DNA of 64,000 nt from CAVPDE01 sp964580575 (GTDB taxonomy: Bacteria > Desulfobacterota > DSM-4660 > Desulfatiglandales > HGW-15): positions 17,875-81,874 of the forward strand of contig CAZOLJ010000008.1 of assembly GCA_964580575.1 (NCBI GenBank). Direction: 5' to 3'. Below, one piece after another: positions 44,694 to 52,271 of this stretch. The position numbers and the translations under genes were made by a program. The notes below the pieces were generated by a model, which had not been told where the DNA came from, ran no database searches, and was given only the letters and a program-made list of their open reading frames with translations. The number at the start of each line of letters is the position of its first letter. The first letter of the stretch is position 1.

Positions 44694-45410
44694 ATCAGCA
44701 CCACCGGACTCGCCATTCTGCTTATCGCTGCAGGGGTCGTGGTGTTCCAGCCCCGCTGGCTCCTGGCCGCCCTTGCGAGGATATCCCCTGAGGTGGTCTA
44801 TTTCGTTGAGACCGAGACACAAGCCGTGGCGCTGACGATCGACGATGGGCCGGACGCCGTTGCCACCCCTAAAATCCTGGACTTGCTCAGACTGCACGGC
44901 GCGAAAGCCACATTTTTCCTCATCACCGATCGAGTCGCTGGAAACGAAGAGATCGTCTTGCGGACCGTGCAGGAAGGGCACGAGCTGGCCAACCACTCCA
45001 TAGCGGATGAGCGGAGTATCTTTCTCAAGAGCTCCGAGTTTGAAAGGCGCTTCTTGAAGGCCCACGAAGTGCTCTCCAGGTTCTCCGACGTGCACTGGTT
45101 TAGGCCCGGGTCAGGATGGTATTCGAAGAAAATGCTCTCCATCCTCCAGAAGCACGGGTACCGCTGCGCCCTGGGCTCCGTCTATCCCTTTGACCCCCAG
45201 ATCCCTTCCTCGTGGTTCATCAAACGGCATGTCCTGCGGGGGGTGAAGCCCGGCTCGATCATCGTGCTCCATGATCACGGTGCGCGTGGCGAGCGCACGA
45301 TTGCGGTGCTTGGCGCCATACTTCCGGAGCTCAAACGCCGCGGCTTTCGCGTGGTCACGCTCTCGGAGCTGTGGCTGGGCTCGGGCCACGAGAAGAACCA
45401 GAGATTCTAG
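44694..45410 (+). CDS. polysaccharide deacetylase family protein
   Basis: NodB-fold carbohydrate esterase: VALTIDDGPDAVATPKIL (first metal motif, TIDDGPD), ELANHSIADE (the H-x3-H-like second motif NHSIAD), FRPGSGW near 115 and IIVLHDHG near 190. The conserved region starts soon after the GTG at 44739, but in the same frame just upstream lies a hydrophobic stretch GLAILLIAAGVVVF that would be a signal anchor. The only start with a proper Shine-Dalgarno (AAGGAGG at 44682-44688) is ATC at 44694, so either ATC is used or a GTG at 44736/44739 is. It follows the fusion gene directly. It probably deacetylates an envelope or capsular glycan. Confidence 0.8.
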   Translation: MSTTGLAILLIAAGVVVFQPRWLLAALARISPEVVYFVETETQAVALTIDDGPDAVATPKILDLLRLHGAKATFFLITDRVAGNEEIVLRTVQEGHELANHSIADERSIFLKSSEFERRFLKAHEVLSRFSDVHWFRPGSGWYSKKMLSILQKHGYRCALGSVYPFDPQIPSSWFIKRHVLRGVKPGSIIVLHDHGARGERTIAVLGAILPELKRRGFRVVTLSELWLGSGHEKNQRF

Positions 45411-45522
45411 GTTAGACACTCCAGCGTTTGAAGCATAGGAGACCCATGATCCTAATGCCGCTCATCCCACCAATCTTCGAGGAAGTGACCCAAGGTTGAG
45501 GGAGTTGCCAGAGGCGACACGC

Positions 45523-45963
45523 CTACGGCCTGATCAGAAGCACCGGGGCAGGGGAGTCTTGCAGGATGCTCAGGGCCACGCTCCCCACTACCAATTTTTT
45601 CAACCCGGTGTAACCATGGGTGGCGATGACAATGAGGTCTATGCCGTTTTTCAGGGCATAGTCCGTGACGGCCGGCGCCGGCCGTTTGTGCTCCACGACC
45701 TCCGTCTTCACCGTGATTCCTTCGGTGTTGAGGCGGACTTGCACGTCCGCGAGATACTTCTTGGCCGCGTCAAAGTAGGCTTTCTTCATTTTGTTAATGT
45801 CGAAGTGCGCGCCATAGAGTTCGGAATAGGGAGCATCCACGTGGATGACACTCAGGAGGGTCACCTCTTGAGCGAAACCCTCCTGAACCATCCTCTTGAC
45901 GTGAGTCAACGCGCATTCGGCCAGCTTCGAGCCGTCCAGGGGAACAAGCAGCTTATGATACAT
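45523..45963 (-). CDS. universal stress protein (UspA family)
   Basis: 146 residues with the single-domain Usp fold. N-terminal KLLVPLDGSKLAECALTHV (nucleotide site, Asp near 10) and the C-terminal ATP-binding signature IVIATHGYTGLKKLVVGSVA near 110-130 (G-2x-G-9x-G-S/T type). These proteins bind ATP and help survival under growth arrest or stress. The ATG has GGAGG-like sequence upstream (AAGGAGGCAAGGGAA region). It is probably co-transcribed with nothing. It converges with the deacetylase gene across a 112-base gap holding no gene. Confidence 0.92.
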   Translation of the reverse strand: MYHKLLVPLDGSKLAECALTHVKRMVQEGFAQEVTLLSVIHVDAPYSELYGAHFDINKMKKAYFDAAKKYLADVQVRLNTEGITVKTEVVEHKRPAPAVTDYALKNGIDLIVIATHGYTGLKKLVVGSVALSILQDSPAPVLLIRP

Positions 45964-46033
45964 TTCCCTTGCCTCCTTCCTGAAAAGCGCAGCGCCCTGC
46001 TTGGAATGCGGTAGCCATGATCGAAAAAACCCC

Positions 46034-46606
46034 TTAGGCGATAGGTGATTCTGTAATGTCGATCTTGAGTTCTTTCACCCCCGGGACGGTCTTAACCGCC
46101 TCGTGGATAGGGGCTTTGGTGCTCTGCAGGCCCGCAGCCAGCAGGGCGGAGGTCGTGAAGACACGGCCTCTCACCAAGACTTTCCCTTCTTTGGCCTCCA
46201 CCGCGGTCTCGACTCCTCTTGTCCTTTCATCAAGGGCCAACCGAGCCTTGACCTGGCAGGAAAGCGCAAAATTTTGGACGGCCTTCTGCTTCTCCGGGCT
46301 GTCTTTGAATTCCGGCTGACCGAGGGCGTAAAGGATCAATCCGCAGGCGGTGTCTAGAGTGACCTGATCCAGGTTGATGACCACGTCATAGAGCATGGGA
46401 TCCGTCCAATCCACATCATAGAGAAACTGGGTCCACTGCTTTCTCTTTTGATCGACATTCTCGAGGTACTTGATCGCCTCTTGTTCGGTGAACCCTTTCT
46501 TTTCCATCACGCTCTTGACCCGATAGGGCAGGGGGGCAACGAGGCGGACCTTGAGCACATTAGTGGAGAAAGACGGGCACATTTTGAGGGGTCTCTTCAT
46601 GAGCAA
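46034..46606 (-). pseudogene. 5-prime-truncated cytidylate-kinase-like gene with BON-type tail
   Basis: The frame from about 46560 downwards reads NVLKVRLVAPLPYRVKSVME, then KYLENVDQKRKQWTQFLYDV, DWTDPMLYDVVINLDQ and DTACGLILYAL. This is the second half of the cytidylate-kinase-like proteins common in Deltaproteobacteria. The C-terminus (VEAKEGKVLVRGRVFTTSAL) resembles a BON domain. The N-terminal P-loop segment (expected ISREFGSGG-like) is missing, and the sequence beyond 46600 reads as non-coding in this frame. So the front half was lost, and the gene is probably inactive. Confidence 0.65.
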
Positions 46607-46710
46607 GCTCCACTGAGGAAGTTGAAGGGTAGGGGGAAATCCGAGTTCTTAAAACAAAAGATACCTCAAGATTTAGGAAAAAGCAAGTGGCCTCCCTCTC
46701 GCCTTCGCTC

Positions 46711-46740
46711 TTGACACAGAAGATCGGAAACCCATATACT
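46711..46740 (+). promoter_or_regulatory. sigma-70-type promoter of the broken DapB-like gene
   Basis: TTGACA at 46711-46716, 18-base spacer, TATACT at 46735-46740. It faces away from the truncated kinase gene and lies 46 bases before ATG 46786. Confidence 0.55.
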
Positions 46741-46785
46741 TCCACTTTCTGAAGGACAATTCTAATGATCTTGTTGAGGTAAGAA

Positions 46786-46949
46786 ATGAAAAAATCCGTG
46801 TGATTCAATACGGGCTTGGCCCCATAGGCATCTCTACGGCGCGCACCATTCTCTCCATGGATAACCTTGAACGGGTGGCCGCGGTGGATATAGACCCGGC
46901 CAAGGTGGGGAAAGACCTGGGCGACCTGCCCATTGTGACGATCGGATAG
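46786..46949 (+). pseudogene. N-terminal remnant of a DapB-like dehydrogenase
   Basis: The ATG at 46786 is followed by six A residues, and its frame stops after five codons. With one more A it would read MKK and then IRVIQYGLGPIGISTARTIL, a Rossmann NAD(P) loop, continuing MDNLERVAAVDIDPAKVGK. This matches the start of dihydrodipicolinate-reductase-like enzymes such as 2,4-diaminopentanoate dehydrogenase. The protein-like frame ends at TAG 46947 after about 50 residues instead of 330 or more. So both an early frameshift and a large 3-prime loss are present. Confidence 0.65.
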
Positions 46950-46981
46950 GGGGGCGACTTGGAAGGAGGTCAGAGAGGGAT

Positions 46982-47095
46982 ATGGACCTAACGGACTGGA
47001 TGATCAGAGCTGCGATCTTCGGCGTGCTGGCTGCAGTGGTGATCGGCACCTTCCAGAATCTTTACGATGCCATCAAGAACCGAGGAAAGAAGTAA
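46982..47095 (+). CDS. small single-span membrane protein (37 aa)
   Basis: ATG 46982 follows AAGGAGG at 46964-46970. The product DLTDWMIRAAIFGVLAAVVI then GTFQNLYDAIKNRGKK is one hydrophobic helix with a basic tail. It ends 3 bases from the stop of the convergent TAXI-TRAP permease gene. Possible roles include a transporter-associated micropeptide; no family recognised. Confidence 0.5.
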   Translation: MDLTDWMIRAAIFGVLAAVVIGTFQNLYDAIKNRGKK

Positions 47096-47097
47096 GT

Positions 47098-49104
47098 TCA
47101 TGCGTCCGCGGCAGTTGCCGTGCTCACAACCCCCGCTCTTCTCTTCCGAATCTGGTTGACCACGCCGATGGCCAGCAAGCCCATACCTGTGAGGTCGGTG
47201 GTTGTTCCCGGGTCCACCATCATGAGTCCTCCCACGATAAACAAGATCCGTTCGATCCAGTTCATGGGGGTCAGGAAAAAGCCGATCATGGCCGCGCCGA
47301 TCGCGGTCATCCCCGTACACGACGTGATCAGGGTCTGAATGATTGAGTACCACGTTGTGTTCACCCAGAGCATCGAGGGGTTCATGACAAAGATGTAGGG
47401 CGTGATAAAAGCGCCGATCGCCAGTTTGGTGGAGGTTATCCCGGTCTTCAAAGGGTTGGACTTGGCGATGCCGGAGCCTGCGTAAGCGGCCAGGGCGACG
47501 GGCGGCGTGATGTCGGCGACAATCCCGAAATAGAAGACAAAGAGGTGGGCCGCCAGCGGGTGCACCCCGAGCTGGATCAGGGCCGGCGCAGCGATGGTGG
47601 AGGTGATGATGTAGTTGGCCGTGGTCGGAACGCCCATGCCGAGGATGAGGGAGGTGATCATGGTGAAAATGAGGGTCACCAGGAGATTTCCCCCGGCCAA
47701 CTCGACCAGCCCGTTCCCCAGCTTGAGACCCAAACCGGTGAGCGTGATGGCGCCGATGATGATGCCCGCCGAAGCGCAGGCCAGGGCTACGCCGATGGCA
47801 TTTCGCGCCCCGAGCTCGAAGCCGTCGGCTATTTGCCTGAAACTCATGCGGGTGGCCTTCTTCAAGGCACCGGCGATGATACACGTCACCAGCCCCATCA
47901 GCGCGGCGTAAAGCGGCGTGAACCCGACCGAAAGAAAGATGATGATCGCAAACAGGGGCACGAACAGGTGGCCCCTTTCCCGCATGACATTGCCGAACTT
48001 AGGCAGCTCGTCGCGGCTCAGGCCTCGCAGGTTGCAGCGCTTGGCCTCGAAGTGAACCTCCATGAACACCCCGAAGAAATAGAGACAGGCCGGGATGGCG
48101 GCCGCCTTGGCGATGTCGAGGTAAGGCACGTTCAAGAACTCCGCCATGATAAAGGCCGCCGCCCCCATGATGGGTGGCATGATCTGGCCGCCCGTGGAGG
48201 AGGAGGCTTCCACCGCCGCCGCAAACTCGGGCCGGTAGCCCAGGCGCTTCATCATGGGGATGGTGAGGCTCCCGGATTCAACGGTGTTGGCCACGGAGCT
48301 GCCGGACACCGTGCCCTCCAGCGCGCTCGTCACAATGGCCATCTTGGCAGGCCCTCCGGAGGCCCAGCCCGCCACCGCGTTGGAGATGTCGATGAAGAGC
48401 TGGCCCAGCCCGGATTTTTCACGGAAGGAACCGAAAAGGATAAAGAGGTAGATAAACGTCGCCGCCACGCCCAGGGGAATGCCCAGGATGCCTTCGGTGG
48501 TGAGGTACATGTGCGAGGCGATGCGCTCGAGCGAATACCCGCGGTGCGCCATGAAGCCCGGGAAATAGGCCCCGAAATAGGTGTAGACGATGAAGAACGC
48601 CGCAAGGCAGACGATCGGCAGCCCCACCACCCGCCGCGCCGCCTCCAGCGTGAGCAGGATGCCGAAGCCTGCGGCTATGAAATCCATGCGGGAGTAATCC
48701 CCGCCGGCCTCCATGATCCGGACGTAGTTCAAGGCCATGTACAAACCGATGTAACCGGCAAAGGCGACCAGCACCCAGTTGAACCATGTCAGGCGATTGG
48801 AACTGTCACGGGAGCTCGCCGGGAAAAGCAGGAAGGTCAGCACAAACGCATAGCCCAGGTGGATGGAGCGCTGGAACTGAGCCGGGAACAGGCCGAAGGC
48901 GGCCGTGTAAACCTGAAAGATCGACCAGGACACACCGATGAGATAGACGATCCATCGCGAGGCTCCGACCAGTTTGCGGGCAGTGGCTTCCTTGTCGACC
49001 TTCTTGAGGATCTCTTCGATTTCCTCTTTCGATACGATCTCAACCCCTTCCATGGTGGTGGTCGGGCCACCGGTTTTTTCCCGGTCTTTTTCTTTTTCGC
49101 TCAT
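47098..49104 (-). CDS. TRAP transporter fused 4TM/12TM permease (TAXI system)
   Basis: 668 residues. A charged cytoplasmic N-terminus (SKEEIEEILKKVDKEATARK) precedes about 16 hydrophobic helices covering the DctQ-like four-helix part and the DctM-like twelve-helix part in one chain. Hallmarks: EGTVSGSSVANTVESGSLTI near 255, SSTGGQIMPPIMGAAAFIMA near 295 and GMGVPTTANYIITSTIAAPA near 500. It imports a carboxylate-type solute using an ion gradient together with the TAXI receptor. ATG 49104 overlaps the DUF1850 stop (ATGA), so the two are translationally coupled. Confidence 0.93.
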   Translation of the reverse strand: MSEKEKDREKTGGPTTTMEGVEIVSKEEIEEILKKVDKEATARKLVGASRWIVYLIGVSWSIFQVYTAAFGLFPAQFQRSIHLGYAFVLTFLLFPASSRDSSNRLTWFNWVLVAFAGYIGLYMALNYVRIMEAGGDYSRMDFIAAGFGILLTLEAARRVVGLPIVCLAAFFIVYTYFGAYFPGFMAHRGYSLERIASHMYLTTEGILGIPLGVAATFIYLFILFGSFREKSGLGQLFIDISNAVAGWASGGPAKMAIVTSALEGTVSGSSVANTVESGSLTIPMMKRLGYRPEFAAAVEASSSTGGQIMPPIMGAAAFIMAEFLNVPYLDIAKAAAIPACLYFFGVFMEVHFEAKRCNLRGLSRDELPKFGNVMRERGHLFVPLFAIIIFLSVGFTPLYAALMGLVTCIIAGALKKATRMSFRQIADGFELGARNAIGVALACASAGIIIGAITLTGLGLKLGNGLVELAGGNLLVTLIFTMITSLILGMGVPTTANYIITSTIAAPALIQLGVHPLAAHLFVFYFGIVADITPPVALAAYAGSGIAKSNPLKTGITSTKLAIGAFITPYIFVMNPSMLWVNTTWYSIIQTLITSCTGMTAIGAAMIGFFLTPMNWIERILFIVGGLMMVDPGTTTDLTGMGLLAIGVVNQIRKRRAGVVSTATAADA

Positions 49105-49607
49105 GGGATGCACCTGTTGTTCATGAGGTCGAGCCATCGTGAGTTTCGAACGCGCAGGGTTAACGCACTTCCCGGTTCCGCCAGATCCGAGAGGCGGATG
49201 CCGCGATCCTTGTAATGCACGGTGTGATCGGCCATCCGGCCTACGCGGACCGTGAGTTCGGGAATGGGGCGGTTCACGGTCCATTCCATCCAGCCGTCTT
49301 CGGCTACGCTCAGCGTACCGTCCTGCGTCGATGCCTCCGGCATGCCGGCGCCGAAGGTGTCGAACCGGGATCGGACGATGACCAAGTGATCGGCCTCCAC
49401 TCGCAAGGTGTCGTAGACGGGCCGGCGGTTCACGGAGTGGACAAAGGAAATCATGAACTCTTGACCCGGCTGGACGCGGGCACACAAGACGACACGCCCG
49501 CCGCGGCCGTCGACGATTTCAAGCACAGGGAACAGCGGCCAGAGCGAGAATAAGACCATTCCCCCCACACCGGCTGCGATCAGCCCAGCAATGAGACGAC
49601 GACTCAT
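49101..49607 (-). CDS. DUF1850 protein of the TAXI-TRAP system
   Basis: About 168 residues with an N-terminal membrane anchor (RRLIAGLIAAGVGGMVLFSL) and a beta-rich extracytoplasmic domain: FMISFVHSVNRRPVYDTLRV is the DUF1850 signature, and MEWTVNRPIPELTVRVG follows. DUF1850 proteins are encoded almost always between TAXI receptor and fused permease genes; their role is unproven. ATG 49607 is chosen because it places the anchor at the N-terminus; the frame also has an ATG at 49658, and neither has a strong Shine-Dalgarno sequence. Confidence 0.8.
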   Translation of the reverse strand: MSRRLIAGLIAAGVGGMVLFSLWPLFPVLEIVDGRGGRVVLCARVQPGQEFMISFVHSVNRRPVYDTLRVEADHLVIVRSRFDTFGAGMPEASTQDGTLSVAEDGWMEWTVNRPIPELTVRVGRMADHTVHYKDRGIRLSDLAEPGSALTLRVRNSRWLDLMNNRCIP

Positions 49608-49739
49608 CAGCGACGCACAACAGACGGCAAGGGGCCGGAGGGGAGTGAAATCCAGCATGAAAGCAGTCTCAACTGATCCCCCGGCCCCTGCGATCCGGAA
49701 CCTCCTGTATCGACTCCGTCGTTTTGGCGGAATCGACGT

Positions 49740-50687
49740 TTATTTCATGAGGCCTTTTTCCTTGTAGTACTTCACCGCTCCCGGGTGGAACGGGATGGAA
49801 ACACCCGTGACCGCGGTTTTCATGTTCAACTCCTTGCCCTTGGCATGGGCCGCGGCCAAGTCAGCCTGGTTCTCGAACAGGGCCTTGGTCAGGTTGTAGA
49901 CCATCTCCTCTTTCAGGCTGCTGCCGGCGATGAGCACTGCGTTCACCGCTACCGTGGAGACTTCCGCCGTCTGGCCTTTGTACGTGTTGGCCGGGACTTT
50001 TACTGCCGCCAGGAAGGGGTACTTCTGGGTCAGCTTGGCCGCCACGTCGGCCGGAATTTCCAGGATCCGGATTTCGTTCTGAGTGGCGACGTCCATGATT
50101 CCTGCGTTGGGGATGCCGGCGGTGACGATGAAAGCATCAATGTGCCTGTCCTTGTAAGCTTCAGCGCTCTCGGAGAAGGACAGGAACTGCGCGTTCACAT
50201 CTTCTTTTCTCATCCCGTAGGCGTCGAGGAGCTGCCGGAAATTGGCCTCCGTGCCGCTGCCCGGCGCGCCCACGCCCACCTTCTTGCCCTTGAGATCGGC
50301 GATGGATTTGATCGGGCCTGCAGCGGCGACCACCACCTGGATGACTTCAGGGTAGAGGACCGCAATGGCGTTCATGGCCTTCAAGGGTTCCTTGAAAGCC
50401 TCGGTCGCATTGAAGGCGAAATCCAGGGTGTCGCTCTGCACCAGGGCCAGTTCAACTTCCTTCTTGTTGACCAGGCGGACGTTCTCAGCCGAGGCTCCGG
50501 ACGTCTGGGCCGTCACGTTCATGTCTTTGATTTTGGAGTTCCAGATCTTGGCCATGGCGCCGCCAAAGGGGTAATAGGTCCCGGCGGTGCCGCCGGTGGC
50601 CAGAACCAGGTTGTCGGCCGCGTAAACCGTAGCCACAGCGCCCATCAAGAACAGAACCGCAACACACACACCGAGCACTCTTTTCAT
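49740..50687 (-). CDS. TAXI family TRAP substrate-binding protein
   Basis: 315 residues. Signal peptide KRVLGVCVAVLFLMGAVATV ending VYAAD, then the TAXI hallmark LVLATGGTAGTYYPFGGAMA, DLKGKKVGVGAPGSGTEANF near 145 and SFSESAEAYKDRHIDAFIV near 180. The receptor hands its ligand, probably a dicarboxylate or amino-acid-like compound, to the fused permease. Start ATG 50687 is preceded by AGGAGG 7 bases upstream. First gene of the operon SBP, DUF1850, permease. Confidence 0.93.
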   Translation of the reverse strand: MKRVLGVCVAVLFLMGAVATVYAADNLVLATGGTAGTYYPFGGAMAKIWNSKIKDMNVTAQTSGASAENVRLVNKKEVELALVQSDTLDFAFNATEAFKEPLKAMNAIAVLYPEVIQVVVAAAGPIKSIADLKGKKVGVGAPGSGTEANFRQLLDAYGMRKEDVNAQFLSFSESAEAYKDRHIDAFIVTAGIPNAGIMDVATQNEIRILEIPADVAAKLTQKYPFLAAVKVPANTYKGQTAEVSTVAVNAVLIAGSSLKEEMVYNLTKALFENQADLAAAHAKGKELNMKTAVTGVSIPFHPGAVKYYKEKGLMK

Positions 50688-50760
50688 GAAGCACCTCCTT
50701 GATTTGGTTGTCTTTATTGAGCTTTCGTCCCAGTGATCCAACGCATGTCAAACGCAAACA

Positions 50761-50790
50761 AGTATAGGGGATTGCGGACTCATGCGTCAA
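50761..50790 (-). promoter_or_regulatory. sigma-70-type promoter of the TAXI operon
   Basis: On the minus strand TTGACG (50790-50785), 18-base spacer ending CCCC, TATACT (50766-50761). The leader to ATG 50687 is about 65 bases. It resembles the promoters at 24193 and 18075. Confidence 0.65.
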
Positions 50791-50875
50791 GGGGAAACTC
50801 CAGGTGTTTAGCATTGACGGAGGAGGGTCGATTCCATAAGCTAAGGCGTATCAAAACCGTGAGAGGGAGCCGGGG

Positions 50876-51475
50876 ATGGGGACCGAGACGGGAAAACATA
50901 TCGAGGAAACGCCTTGGCACATCTACGTCGGCGAGATACCCTACACTGAGAAGGGCGATTTCTGGGTCAGCTTCGAGAGCAAGCCCAACCTGGAAAAGAC
51001 GAAAGCCAACATCTACGGGAGATGCCTTCCGTGCATTCAGCACCTCTATGATCAGCTCAGAGCGGGCTCCACGGACATCCACCTCGGCTCCGCCTTTCAA
51101 TGCTGGAAGGTGACGGCGGTTCTGAACGGGATAGAGGAATGCCTTTCGCTGCTGCAGGTCTACGAGGAGAAATTCCCGGGAGGTCATGTGTACGGGAAGT
51201 TCGGGGGCGGGCGAGCTTTTTCAGAGACCAAGGTGGTGGTGTTCCACACGGAAGAGGAGAGAGATCGCGATCTGCTTCGAGAACGCCTCGAAGTGTGCCT
51301 TCCCAAAGTGAACAGAAAAGGGCGGGTGGAAGTATCCAGAGCCTGCGCCGTGCTCTACAACGACATTCTGGGGGATTGGCGGGAGTGGAAGCGGGTGACG
51401 CCGCTCCAGCACCCGGAGAAAGTGGATGCTCTAATTCAAAGAATCAAGAAAGCGCTCTTCTGGGCTGCCTTGTGA
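50876..51475 (+). CDS. hypothetical protein (199 aa)
   Basis: A soluble protein: TPWHIYVGEIPYTEKGDFWV near residues 12-31, then a helical stretch with CLPCIQHLYDQL and CWKVTAVLNGIEECLSLLQV. A strand-rich second half follows (GHVYGKFGGGRAFSETKVVV, RVEVSRACAVLYNDILGDW). It has several Cys but no metal motif I can name. GGGAG lies before ATG 50876. It is divergent from the TAXI operon and precedes a toxin-antitoxin pair; no function can be assigned. Confidence 0.6.
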   Translation: MGTETGKHIEETPWHIYVGEIPYTEKGDFWVSFESKPNLEKTKANIYGRCLPCIQHLYDQLRAGSTDIHLGSAFQCWKVTAVLNGIEECLSLLQVYEEKFPGGHVYGKFGGGRAFSETKVVVFHTEEERDRDLLRERLEVCLPKVNRKGRVEVSRACAVLYNDILGDWREWKRVTPLQHPEKVDALIQRIKKALFWAAL

Positions 51476-51492
51476 AAGGGAGAAGAAATGAG

Positions 51493-51520
51493 TTGACAGC
51501 TCTCTGAGGACTTGTAATAG
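51493..51520 (+). promoter_or_regulatory. promoter of the AbrB/PIN toxin-antitoxin operon
   Basis: TTGACA (51493-51498), 16-base spacer, TAATAG (51515-51520), 42 bases before ATG 51562, directly overlapping an operator palindrome. Confidence 0.6.
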
Positions 51521-51536
51521 TATTACCGGTATTACT
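51519..51536. promoter_or_regulatory. operator palindrome of the toxin-antitoxin operon
   Basis: AGTATTACCGGTATTACT is an 18-base palindrome with a single mismatched pair. It covers the -10/start region, where an AbrB-type antitoxin would bind for autoregulation. Confidence 0.55.
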
Positions 51537-51561
51537 CAAGCAGGTCTTGGAGGATTTTGCC

Positions 51562-51783
51562 ATGAGAGTGACGACAAAAGGACAGGTGACCATCCCTCAG
51601 CGCATCAGAGAAAAGCTTGGGATCGTCCCAAGTACGGAGGTCGATTTTGTCGAGGAAAAGAACAAGGTTTTCATTGTGAAAAAGAAAGGCGCCGCGCCTA
51701 ACAAGAGCGCCTTCAGAAAAGCCAGAGGGATCGCTTCAGTCAGGATGACAACCGACGAAATCATGGAGTTGACCCGGGGGTAA
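51562..51783 (+). CDS. AbrB/SpoVT-type antitoxin
   Basis: 73 residues. RVTTKGQVTIPQRIREKLGI at residues 2-21 is the swapped-hairpin AbrB DNA-binding motif, followed by a short strand (VDFVEEKNKVFIVKKKG). The tail (IASVRMTTDEIMELTRG) normally wraps the toxin. GGAGG is 8 bases before ATG 51562. The PIN toxin gene starts 3 bases after its stop, giving tight coupling and antitoxin excess. Confidence 0.9.
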   Translation: MRVTTKGQVTIPQRIREKLGIVPSTEVDFVEEKNKVFIVKKKGAAPNKSAFRKARGIASVRMTTDEIMELTRG

Positions 51784-51786
51784 TCT

Positions 51787-52197
51787 GTGAAGGGTGCGCT
51801 TATTGATTCGAGCGTGATCCTGGACGTTTTCCTCGACGATCCTCAGTGGGGGGAGCGGTCAGAGAGCGTATTGACCAGGCTGAGCGGGACGCACTCGCTA
51901 CTGATCAATCCAATCATTTACACGGAGATCTCCATCGGCTTTGAACGCATTGAAGAACTGGAAAGGGCGGTTGCGGACTGCGGATTCAAAATGGTCTCAA
52001 TACCGAAAGAAGCGCTTTTCCTGGCTGGAAAGGCGTATGTGAGATACAGGAAAGGCAAGGGGAAAAAGGTGGCTCCGCTTCCTGACTTCTTCATCGGGGC
52101 TCATGCAGCCGTCGATGAGCTGGAACTGGTGACCCGAGATGTGAGGAGGATTAAGAGCTATTTCCCGAGTGTTAAGCTCGTCTCCCCCTATCATTAG
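51787..52197 (+). CDS. PIN-domain toxin (VapC type)
   Basis: A 136-residue ribonuclease fold. ALIDSSVILDVFLDD near residues 4-18 carries the first Asp, NPIIYTEISIGFERIEELE near 41 the Glu, and PLPDFFIGAHAAVDELELVT near 98 with TRDVRRIKSYFP the last acidic residues. It cleaves RNA when free of its antitoxin. The start is GTG 51787. A NERD-helicase gene follows on the same strand. Confidence 0.9.
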   Translation: MKGALIDSSVILDVFLDDPQWGERSESVLTRLSGTHSLLINPIIYTEISIGFERIEELERAVADCGFKMVSIPKEALFLAGKAYVRYRKGKGKKVAPLPDFFIGAHAAVDELELVTRDVRRIKSYFPSVKLVSPYH

Positions 52198-52271
52198 CCT
52201 TTCCCTGCCTGATTAAGAGAACAATGTGAGAGGCTGCTGGCGATTGAGCGTGAAGCCGGTGGAGTTCGGTT

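Noticed and set aside
42744..45095. 783-codon open frame on the minus strand
   Set aside because: Antisense to the hydrolase-ligase fusion and deacetylase; no motifs.
47545..49215. 556-codon open frame on the plus strand
   Set aside because: Antisense shadow of the TAXI permease, low-complexity Arg/Gly/His content.
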